Part shown: one piece after another, positions 25,385 to 32,363 of the stretch
Layout of the letters: the number at the start of each line of letters is the position of its first letter
Position numbering within the stretch: position 1 is the stretch's first letter
Assembly: GCF_011764565.1 (NCBI RefSeq)
Contig: NZ_AP022871.1
Coordinates: forward strand, 2,108,001 to 2,172,000
Origin: Phytohabitans suffuscus
GTDB lineage: Bacteria > Actinomycetota > Actinomycetes > Mycobacteriales > Micromonosporaceae
DNA length: 64,000 nt
Direction: 5' to 3'
Translations under genes and position numbers: made by a program
Notes under the pieces: generated by a model
What the model saw: only the letters and a program-made list of their open reading frames with translations
What the model was told of the DNA's origin: nothing
Databases searched by the model: none

Positions 25385-25921
25385 CTAGCCGGCCGGATCG
25401 GGGAGCCGGGGCCGTCGGTGGCAGTCCTGGGTGTTCCATTTCTTCCACTCGCCGTCGACCTGGACGAATGCCTCCAGCATGAAGTGCTCCTCGTCGAACC
25501 GGGAGTAGCGGTCCATCGTCATACCGCGCGTGCCCGGTTCGGCCAGGACGTGCGAGCCGACGAACTCCAGGACGCCGTCCCGCCAGCCGGGCGAGGTGGA
25601 GGTGCCGTGGTTGCCCAAGGCGTCCCAGTAGTACGACTGGAACTCCTGCTCGATCTCGCTCCACGCGATGATCCAGGTCCCGTTGTTGCGCCAGGTGCCG
25701 TCCGCATACGTGGCGCGCATCTCCATCCGGATGTACAGGCCGTCCATGATCGGCTCGGAGGTGCACTCGAACCGGACCCCTGTGTCGAACACGCTGTCGA
25801 CGGTGCCGATCAGGAAATCGAGGTCCCGCATACGCGGCGACGGCTCCGGACGCTCGAGGACGGGCCGCGCCTCGACCGGATGCTCCTCAAGGTAAACGCC
25901 GATCTTGTCGTCGCTCGTCAC
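25385..25921 (-). CDS. DUF1579-like protein
   Basis: This 178-residue protein begins with a short leader followed by RDLDFLIGTVDSVFDTG. The pattern is typical of a calycin-like barrel in which the amount or state of a small ligand is handled (DUF1579 and relatives). WIIAWSEIEQEFQSYYWDAL and GTRGMTMDRYSRFDEEHF fit repeated beta-strands. The GTG start overlaps the stop of the adenylation gene as GTGA, tying it to the biosynthetic unit. Its role is not known; it may be a cyclase- or chaperone-like helper. The family match is judged by eye and is moderate. Confidence 0.75.
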   Translation of the reverse strand: MTSDDKIGVYLEEHPVEARPVLERPEPSPRMRDLDFLIGTVDSVFDTGVRFECTSEPIMDGLYIRMEMRATYADGTWRNNGTWIIAWSEIEQEFQSYYWDALGNHGTSTSPGWRDGVLEFVGSHVLAEPGTRGMTMDRYSRFDEEHFMLEAFVQVDGEWKKWNTQDCHRRPRLPDPAG

Positions 25922-27393
25922 GCGCGCTCCTCCTTGTACCGGACGGAAAGGGCATTACGGTCGATCTTTCCCGTACGGGTCCGAGGCAAGGCGTCCATCA
26001 GCCGGACCTCATCGGGAAGCAGGTAGGACGGCAGCCTCTCCGCGCAGTGCCGGCGCAGGGCCATCGGTCCGGTGTGGTCGGTGACCACGACACACGCGAC
26101 CAGCCGGCTGTCGACGCCCGTGCCCGACACGATCGCCGCCGCGGCCGCCACGGCCGGATGGGCGTCCAGCGCCGCTTCCACCTCACCGAGCTCCACCCGG
26201 CGGCCGCGGACCTTGACCTGGTGGTCCCGCCGGCCGACGAAGTCGAAGGAGCCGTCCGGGCGGACCGTCACGATGTCACCGGTCGGATACACGGGCGTCT
26301 GCCGGTCGCCGCCCCAGTAGCCGAGCAGCACAGTCGGCCCCTCCACGACGAGCTCGCCCTGCTCGCCGGGGCCGCAGACCGACCCGTCCGGGCGCCGGGC
26401 CCAGACCTTGTCGCCGCTGCACGCCACGCCGATGGGCACCGGGCGGTCCCGGAGCAGGTCCTCCGGACGCACCTCGTGGAAGGTGCAGACGTTCGTCTCG
26501 GTCGGACCGTACAGGTTCAGCAGGCGCGCACCGCTCCACCCGGCAAGCGAACGCACACCGGCGATGGGAAAGGGCTCGCCCGCGAACAACACCGCCCGCA
26601 GGTGCGCCGGTGCGGGCCGGTCCAGCAGGCCGCCTTCGCGCAGCATGAGAGTCAGCACCGATGGCACGGAGTACCAGATGGTGATTTCCCGGTCGTACAG
26701 AAACGCGGTCAGCTCCCGCGGTGTGTACGCCATGTACGTCGGGATCAGGTGGACCGAAGCACCCACCGCGAACGCGGCGTACAGATCGAGCACCGACAGG
26801 TCGAAGGTGAGCGGGGCGTGGTTCGAGAGTCGGTCCCGCGTCCCCACGTCCAGCTCGTCCACCGCCCAGTCGACGAAGGCACGCGCGTTGCGGTGACTGA
26901 TGCAGACGCCTTTCGGGACTCCAGTCGATCCGGAGGTGTAGAGGATGTACGCGAGATCGTCCGGCGCCACGGTCTCGTTGACGGGTTCCACCTGCCTGTC
27001 CGCGGCGACGGCGCCGAGCTCGGCCGTCAGGTCGAGGGCCGGAACCCCGGGCGGCGCCGACGGCGACAACTCCGCGGGGGTCAGCAGCAGGCGCGCCGCG
27101 CAATCCGACGCGAGGGCGGCGATGCGGGCCGGTGGCGTGGTCTCGTCGGCTGGCACGTATGCGGCGCCGAGCCGGAGCACCGCCTGCATGGCCACGAGCG
27201 TCGGGACGGACTTCGCCGACCAGATCACCACCCGGTCACCGGCCCGAACGCCGTGCCCGCGCAACCGGCCCGCGAGGCCGTCGGCGAGCTGTCCGAGCAT
27301 GCGGTACGACAAGGAGCCGTCCTCGGCCACGACAGCGGGACGTCCGGGAAAGTCACGTGCCGAGTCGATGGCCAGCTGATGCAGACTGCTCAC
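25918..27393 (-). CDS. Free-standing adenylation enzyme, predicted L-proline-AMP ligase
   Basis: This enzyme of about 491 residues activates an amino acid as AMP ester and loads it on a discrete carrier. Core motifs: YILYTSGSTGVPKG (A3), NLYGPTETN (A5), YPTGD (A7), GRRDHQVKVRGRRVELGEVE (A8) and TGKIDRN (A10 Lys). Aligning FDLSVLDLY, EITIWYSVP, VLFAGE and NLYGPTETNVC with GrsA gives the pocket DLLYLALVCK, the code reported for prolyl-AMP ligases of pyrrole pathways such as PltF, RedM and CloN4. The GTG at 27393 follows GGAGGG; the open frame to 27717 has no homology. The partner carrier is probably the protein encoded at 28702. Confidence 0.92.
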   Translation of the reverse strand: MSSLHQLAIDSARDFPGRPAVVAEDGSLSYRMLGQLADGLAGRLRGHGVRAGDRVVIWSAKSVPTLVAMQAVLRLGAAYVPADETTPPARIAALASDCAARLLLTPAELSPSAPPGVPALDLTAELGAVAADRQVEPVNETVAPDDLAYILYTSGSTGVPKGVCISHRNARAFVDWAVDELDVGTRDRLSNHAPLTFDLSVLDLYAAFAVGASVHLIPTYMAYTPRELTAFLYDREITIWYSVPSVLTLMLREGGLLDRPAPAHLRAVLFAGEPFPIAGVRSLAGWSGARLLNLYGPTETNVCTFHEVRPEDLLRDRPVPIGVACSGDKVWARRPDGSVCGPGEQGELVVEGPTVLLGYWGGDRQTPVYPTGDIVTVRPDGSFDFVGRRDHQVKVRGRRVELGEVEAALDAHPAVAAAAAIVSGTGVDSRLVACVVVTDHTGPMALRRHCAERLPSYLLPDEVRLMDALPRTRTGKIDRNALSVRYKEERA

Positions 27394-27607
27394 GGCAACG
27401 GCCCTCCCCCAGGTACCCGCCGGACGGGGAAATCCGGCCGACAGACCGCACAGTAGGAGCGGCCGCCCGCCCCCGGGTACCCCTGAAGCCGACCCCCTAG
27501 ACGCCGGACCGCAGGCCAGGGGTACAGCGGCAGGCGGAGCCGCCCTAGCGTCCTGACCGAGGCGTACCGGCGCGGTGCCGTCGGGGCCCAGCCCGAGGAG
27601 GTCCTTG
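27394..27607. promoter_or_regulatory. Divergent promoter region with CCCCTA/TAGGGG-type elements
   Basis: The 214-base gap between the divergent adenylation and DUF5988 genes carries ACCCCTGA (27479-27486), ACCCCCTAG (27492-27500) and CCAGGGGTAC (27516-27525). These resemble the TTAGGGGT elements upstream of the carrier-protein gene and in the divergent PKS promoter, suggesting one cluster regulator. The match to TAGGGG is partial here. Confidence 0.4.
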
Positions 27608-27844
27608 ATGAGTGAGCTCGCAGACTCGACGACCCGGGACGACAACTTCGTGGAGGCGGCCCTGGAGGGCGGACCGGCCGACCTTCCACCCCAACTGCGC
27701 CGGACCCGGGTGACCATGGACGCGGACGTGGTGAAGGTGCCATACCTCGGCGGCTACGAGCACTTCGCCCGGGTGGGCGCGGAGTCGCCGGGCAGCGGGC
27801 ACGTGCTGTTCCGCTGGTCGGCGCGCACCCGCATCGCCGAGTGA
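27608..27844 (+). CDS. DUF5988-family small protein
   Basis: This 78-residue protein has an acidic N-terminus, then FVEAALEGGPADLPPQLRR, and the conserved GGYEHFARVG ... VLFRWSARTRIAE end. It matches DUF5988 proteins, small proteins often encoded inside actinobacterial NRPS/PKS clusters. ATG 27608 is chosen because AGGAGG lies at 27596-27601; the open frame from 27575 lacks a ribosome site. Its stop overlaps the thioesterase start as GTGA. The function of the family is unproven. Confidence 0.8.
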   Translation: MSELADSTTRDDNFVEAALEGGPADLPPQLRRTRVTMDADVVKVPYLGGYEHFARVGAESPGSGHVLFRWSARTRIAE

Positions 27845-28605
27845 CCGCGGCGAGGCCGCGGCTGCGCAGGTTCCACGCCGGCCGCGAAGATGCGCCGATC
27901 CTGATATGCCTACCCCACGCTGGAGGGTCGGCCACCGCCTATCTCGCGCTGTCCCGCAGGTTGTCGCCCGAGGTGGAGGTCTGGGGCGTTCAGTACTCCG
28001 GCCGGCAGGACCGCCACGCCGAGCCGGCGCACGTGGCGATGGACGACCTGGTCGAGGCGCTGTTGCCGGAGGTCCGCACGGTCATCGACCGGCCGTACGC
28101 CCTGTTCGGCCACAGCATGGGCGCGGCCGTGGCCTACGAGCTAGCGCTGCGGCTGACGGCGGAGCGAGACCCGACGCCGAGGCGGTTGTTCGCCTCCGGC
28201 CGGCGCGCGCCGTCCTGCCCGCGCGCCGAGGACGTGCACCGCCGCTCCGACGACGGCCTGCTCGCGCACGTCGCCGCGCTCGGCGGGATCCGGCCGGAGC
28301 TGCTGGCCGAACCGGACGTCAGGGCCATGGTGCTACCCGCCCTACGCGGCGACTACACGCTCATCGAAACCTACCGGGCGGTGCCGGGCCAGGCTCTGGG
28401 CTGTCCGGTCACCGCCCTGATCGGCGACCGCGACCCGTTGGTCAGCCGCGATGAGGCAAGGGCTTGGGAGCGGCACACCATGGCGGGCTTCGAGCTTGAG
28501 GTCTTCGCGGGTACCCACTTCTTCCTCAACGATCACACGCCCGCCCTGGCCCATATAGTCGCGGACCGCCTCATCGCGCCTAGGGGGGCGCGGCGTGTGC
28601 CTTAG
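27841..28605 (+). CDS. Type II thioesterase (alpha/beta hydrolase)
   Basis: This 254-residue discrete thioesterase has LICLPHAGGSATAYLALS near the N-terminus (oxyanion region) and the catalytic triad: Ser in LFGHSMGAAVAYELA, Asp in IGDRDPLV and His in FAGTHFFLND. Type II thioesterases remove wrong or stalled acyl groups from carrier proteins. Its coupling to the DUF5988 gene and closeness to the discrete carrier protein suggest it clears that carrier. A second type II thioesterase is encoded at 48205-48957 in the left arm. Confidence 0.93.
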   Translation: MTAARPRLRRFHAGREDAPILICLPHAGGSATAYLALSRRLSPEVEVWGVQYSGRQDRHAEPAHVAMDDLVEALLPEVRTVIDRPYALFGHSMGAAVAYELALRLTAERDPTPRRLFASGRRAPSCPRAEDVHRRSDDGLLAHVAALGGIRPELLAEPDVRAMVLPALRGDYTLIETYRAVPGQALGCPVTALIGDRDPLVSRDEARAWERHTMAGFELEVFAGTHFFLNDHTPALAHIVADRLIAPRGARRVP

Positions 28606-28610
28606 GGGTG
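28579..28610 (+). promoter_or_regulatory. Paired TAGGGG elements upstream of the carrier-protein gene
   Basis: CCTAGGGGGG (from 28579) and CTTAGGGGTG (from 28601) are spaced 22 bases apart, two helical turns, as expected for a dimeric or tandem-binding activator. They overlap the 3' end of the thioesterase gene and precede the carrier gene by about 90 bases. Confidence 0.45.
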
Positions 28611-28701
28611 TGGGTGCCGCCGCGCCCGCACTTAGATTCGGTCATCGCAGCCGCCGGGTCGCCCGGCGCGGCACCAAGCGGCCGGTAGGAAGGGAGCTCC
28701 C

Positions 28702-28962
28702 ATGAGCACGGACCGGATCACCGCACAGATCAGGGAGTATGTCCGCACCAACTTCCTCGACGGCGATCCAAAGGGCGAGTTGGAGGACACCAGCCCGCTG
28801 CTGGAGTTGGGTGTCCTCAACTCGCTCAACACCATCCGGCTGGTCAGTTTCATCCGGGACGAGCTCGGCGTGCGCCTGCCTTCGCTCCAGGTGAACGGCC
28901 GCAACTTCCGGGACGTCCGCAGCATCGCCGACACGGTGCTCGCCAACCAGGACGCATCGTGA
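28702..28962 (+). CDS. Discrete peptidyl/acyl carrier protein
   Basis: This 86-residue four-helix carrier protein has its phosphopantetheine serine in LLELGVLNSLNTIRL. The residue before the serine is Asn instead of the common Asp. No ribosome site better than GGAAGGGAG just upstream of ATG 28702 is seen, and it is a good one. The stop overlaps the radical SAM start as GTGA, so the two are made in a coupled way. It most likely receives the prolyl group from the adenylation enzyme at 25918 and presents it to the radical SAM enzyme, the P450 or the PKS. Confidence 0.9.
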   Translation: MSTDRITAQIREYVRTNFLDGDPKGELEDTSPLLELGVLNSLNTIRLVSFIRDELGVRLPSLQVNGRNFRDVRSIADTVLANQDAS

Positions 28963-30746
28963 CCGTTCCTGGCGCGCCACCGGACCTGACAGCGGATCTG
29001 TTCCTGTTACACGCACCGAGCGTCTACGACTTCCGCGAGCGGGACGACATGCTGTTCGCCTATCTGAGCGACAGCGAAAGCGTGAACGTCACCTCCGTGT
29101 ACGAGATGTATCCGATCGGCTGGTTCTCGATCAAGCAGCGGCTCGCCGAGTACGGCATGGACGTGAAAATCGTCAATGTCGCCTCGCTCATGCTCCAGCA
29201 CCCGCGTATCGACGTCCCCCGCCTGCTGAGTCACCTGCACGCGCCGGTGTACGGGTTCGACATCCACTGGATGCCGCACTGCCACGGCGCCGTCGAGCTC
29301 GCCGCCGAGGTGAAGAAGGTGCACCCGGACGCCCTGACGATCTTCGGCGGCATCTCGGCCACCTACTACGCCGAGGAACTGGCCCGCCATCCCGCCGCCG
29401 ACATCGTCGTGCAGGGCTACGACACGCTCGAGCCGGTGGCCGCGCTGGTGGCCACCGCCCGCCGCGGCAGCAGGGACTTCGCCTCGATCCCGAACCTCGT
29501 CTACGACTCGGGGCGGGGCCGGACGGGCTTCACCCACAAGCCGGCCGAGAACTACAACCACGCGGTGAACGACTGGTCCTATTACCAGGCCGCCCCGGCC
29601 GACACCCCGCTGGCCTCGAAGCTCATCATGACGCTGCCGAACACCGGCTGTGTCCACGACTGCGGCTGGTGCGGCGGGTCGCGGTTCGCGTATCGGAACA
29701 TCATGGGCGTCGACAAGACGCTCGTGCAAAAGGACAACGACCTGGTGGTCCAGGAACTCGCGAGCATGGGCGAGGCGGCGCGGCACACCTCGATCTACGC
29801 CCTGCAGTGCTACAGCGAGAACAAGTCTCGGCTGCACAGGTACCTGGACGCGGTCAAGGAGGCCGGCTACAAGAGCGTCTCCTTCGAGCAGTTCGTGCTC
29901 ACGTCCGAGGACACCCTCCGCAAGATGGGCGAGTCGACGGACGCCTACATCATGCTGTCCCCGGAGTCGCACGACATGCGGATCAGCAAGGCGGCCGGGC
30001 GTGGCACGTACACGATGGAGCAGATGGAACGCTGGATCCCGAAGGCGCTGGACGCCGGGATCAAGGGGATCATGATCTGGTTCTTCATCGGGATGCCGTT
30101 CCAGGACCGGCAGTCCGTCCTGGAGAGCACCGCCTACGCCGAACACCTGATCCGCAAGTTCAACGGCTGGGCCGCGCTACCGCTGATATGTCCGATGGTG
30201 CCATTCCTGGACCCGGGTTCGCGCTTCTTCGAGGAGCCGGAGAAGCACGGCTACCGGATCTATCACCGCACCTTGGAGGAGCACCGGCGGGCCATGGTGG
30301 ACCCGCTCTGGCACCGCCGGCTGAACTACGAGACCCGCTGGCTCAGTCGCCGGGAGCTCCAGGACGTCAGCTACGAGGCGGTGGGCCGCCTGGTCGAGGT
30401 GAAGGGCGAGTACGGCGTTCTACCGTCGATGTACGCCGAGGCGATCCTGGAGACCATCGCCGAGACGCGCGCTCTCCTCGGCGAGATGGAACGGGCACTG
30501 GCGCTCGACGCGCGGCTCCCGGCCAGCCTGCGCGACACCATCCGGGCCTACAACCGCAGGATCCTCGCCCACTCGAGCGACCAGATCGTCGGCCTCGAAC
30601 GGCCCGTCGGCGGACGGTGGTTCGACGACTTCACGGTGCCTCAGGACCTCATCGACGCGGTGCAGGCCGGCGCCCCCGCCGAGGTCGGGGCCACCGGTCA
30701 CCTGGGCCCGTCGGGCACCGGAGACCCCACCACCAGGTGGTGGTAG
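28959..30746 (+). CDS. Cobalamin-binding radical SAM enzyme
   Basis: This 595-residue protein combines an N-terminal B12-binding Rossmann domain (residues about 10-180; FGGISATYYAEELARHPAAD, VVQGYDTLEPV) with a radical SAM core whose 4Fe-4S cysteines are in NTGCVHDCGWCGGS (CxxxCxxC). Further core features are EAGYKSVSFEQF and GIKGIMIWFFIGMP. There is no DxHxxG, so the cobalamin is probably bound without a lower histidine, as in the BchE-like group. The C-terminal 200 residues are helical and specific to the subfamily. Such enzymes methylate unactivated carbons, contract rings or form new C-C bonds. Coupling to the carrier gene suggests a carrier-bound substrate. Confidence 0.92.
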   Translation: MTVPGAPPDLTADLFLLHAPSVYDFRERDDMLFAYLSDSESVNVTSVYEMYPIGWFSIKQRLAEYGMDVKIVNVASLMLQHPRIDVPRLLSHLHAPVYGFDIHWMPHCHGAVELAAEVKKVHPDALTIFGGISATYYAEELARHPAADIVVQGYDTLEPVAALVATARRGSRDFASIPNLVYDSGRGRTGFTHKPAENYNHAVNDWSYYQAAPADTPLASKLIMTLPNTGCVHDCGWCGGSRFAYRNIMGVDKTLVQKDNDLVVQELASMGEAARHTSIYALQCYSENKSRLHRYLDAVKEAGYKSVSFEQFVLTSEDTLRKMGESTDAYIMLSPESHDMRISKAAGRGTYTMEQMERWIPKALDAGIKGIMIWFFIGMPFQDRQSVLESTAYAEHLIRKFNGWAALPLICPMVPFLDPGSRFFEEPEKHGYRIYHRTLEEHRRAMVDPLWHRRLNYETRWLSRRELQDVSYEAVGRLVEVKGEYGVLPSMYAEAILETIAETRALLGEMERALALDARLPASLRDTIRAYNRRILAHSSDQIVGLERPVGGRWFDDFTVPQDLIDAVQAGAPAEVGATGHLGPSGTGDPTTRWW

Positions 30747-30845
30747 CATCTCTTTTGACAGTCTGGTCTTATTTTCGGTGCCCACTTCACCGGAGGTGCC
30801 ACCATCGTTCGCAACGGGCAGGGTAAGTGGTGGGCGCTTGTCGCG

Positions 30846-32363
30846 GTGAGCCTCAGCATCCTGGCGATCAGCCTGGACGGCACGGTGCTGTCCGTGGCGC
30901 TGCCGACCCTGGCGGAGTCGCTCGGGGCCTCGGACACCTACCTCGAGTGGTTCGCGGCCGGCTACCTTCTGACGCTCGCGGCAGCGGTGTTGCCGGCCGG
31001 GCTGCTCGGCGACCGTTTCGGGCGTAAGCGGCTGCTGCTGATCTCCTTGGCGATATTCGGCGCGGGGTCGACTCTCTGCGCGTACGCCGAGACGCCCTCG
31101 ATGTTCCTCGCGGCCCGCCTGCTGATGGGCGTGGCCGGCGCCGGAGTCACGGTCATGGCCCTGTCCGCGCTGACCGTCCTGTTCACCGAGGAGGAGCGGC
31201 CCAAGGCGGTTGGTGTCTACTCGGCCGCCAACTTCCTGGCTCTGCCCCTCGGGCCGCTCCTGGGCGGATGGCTGCTCTCACACTTCTGGTGGGGGTGGGT
31301 GTTCCTGCTCAACGTGCCGGTCGTCATCATCGGTCTGCTGGTGGTCTCCCGGCTCGTGCCGGAGTCCCGCTCCGGGCAGGGCACCCCGATCGATCTCATC
31401 GGCATACTGCTCTCGGCCGGCGGGCTGGTCCTGGTGACGTACGGGCTGGTCGACGCGGGCGCGCATGGCTGGCTGCACGCCACCGTCCTGGCCACCAGCG
31501 GCGTCGGCCTCGTGCTGCTCGCCGCCTTCTTCGTCTGGGAGCGCCGGCTCGCGAGGCAGGGCGGCCATCCGCTCGTCGACCCCGGCCTGTTCTCCTCCCG
31601 GTCCTACACCTGGGGGGCGATCCTCAGCGGCGTGGCGGGGCTGGGCATGATCGGCGTGCTGTTCCTGATGCCGCAGTTCTTCCAGGCCGTGCAGGGCACC
31701 GACACCTTCGGCTCCGGGATACGCATGCTGCCGCTGGTGGCCGGCATGATCATCGGTGCCGTCACGGCCGGGCGGCTGGCCTCCGCGATCGGCGCCAAGC
31801 TCACGGTGGCACTGGGGTACCTGTTGATCGTCGTGGGGACCGTACTCGGCACGGCGACCAGCACCGGATCGAGCTTCGCCTTCATCGGCCTGTGGATGAC
31901 GGTGCTCTGCGCCGGAGCGGGCATGGCGCTCACCGCGGCCACGGCCGCCGCCCTGTCCCGCCTGACCGTCGAGCGCAGCGGCGTGGGATCGGCGGTCGTC
32001 CAGGCATTCCAAAAGATCAGCGCCCCGCTCGGCACCGCCATCATGGGCAGCGTCGCGGCCGCGGCTTACCGGCGCGACCTCGATCTGGACGGTCTGCCCG
32101 CGGGAGCGGCCGAGGCCGCCCGGTCGAGTGTGCACGGTGGCGTCGAGGTCGCCCGGCAGCTCGGCTCGGTGAGGCTGGAAGAGCAGGTGCGGGTCGCGTA
32201 CACCCACGGGATCACGCTTTCCCTGGCGGTCGCGGCCGGCCTGGCGGTGGCCGGCCTGCTCCTGACCGTGATCTTCCTGCCCCGCTCGGCCGCCTCCGCC
32301 CGCGCCGCCGCTGGAAGGCAGCCGGGCGTTCCGGTCAAGCCAGCCCCAGTTCCCGATCGATGA
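30846..32363 (+). CDS. MFS drug exporter (DHA2/EmrB type, 14 TM)
   Basis: This protein of about 505 residues has 14 hydrophobic segments. The motif-A loop (LLGDRFGRKRLLL) and motif C (GVYSAANFLALPLGPLLGG) place it in the DHA2 antiporter group, typical of self-resistance exporters in biosynthetic clusters. The first usable canonical start in frame is GTG 30846, but it has no ribosome site and cuts into TM1. A good GGAGGT (30792-30797) is followed at 30804 by ATCGTTCGCAAC in the same frame, giving RNGQGKWWALVAVSLSI, so translation may begin at an ATC there. Its 3' end overlaps the convergent PKS C gene by 29 bases. Confidence 0.9.
   Translation: MSLSILAISLDGTVLSVALPTLAESLGASDTYLEWFAAGYLLTLAAAVLPAGLLGDRFGRKRLLLISLAIFGAGSTLCAYAETPSMFLAARLLMGVAGAGVTVMALSALTVLFTEEERPKAVGVYSAANFLALPLGPLLGGWLLSHFWWGWVFLLNVPVVIIGLLVVSRLVPESRSGQGTPIDLIGILLSAGGLVLVTYGLVDAGAHGWLHATVLATSGVGLVLLAAFFVWERRLARQGGHPLVDPGLFSSRSYTWGAILSGVAGLGMIGVLFLMPQFFQAVQGTDTFGSGIRMLPLVAGMIIGAVTAGRLASAIGAKLTVALGYLLIVVGTVLGTATSTGSSFAFIGLWMTVLCAGAGMALTAATAAALSRLTVERSGVGSAVVQAFQKISAPLGTAIMGSVAAAAYRRDLDLDGLPAGAAEAARSSVHGGVEVARQLGSVRLEEQVRVAYTHGITLSLAVAAGLAVAGLLLTVIFLPRSAASARAAAGRQPGVPVKPAPVPDR

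Noticed and set aside
30728..30744. Palindrome CCACCACCAGGTGGTGG at the end of the radical SAM gene as a terminator
   Set aside because: It has no loop and no T-run directly after it. It codes for the last residues of the protein and is more likely incidental.
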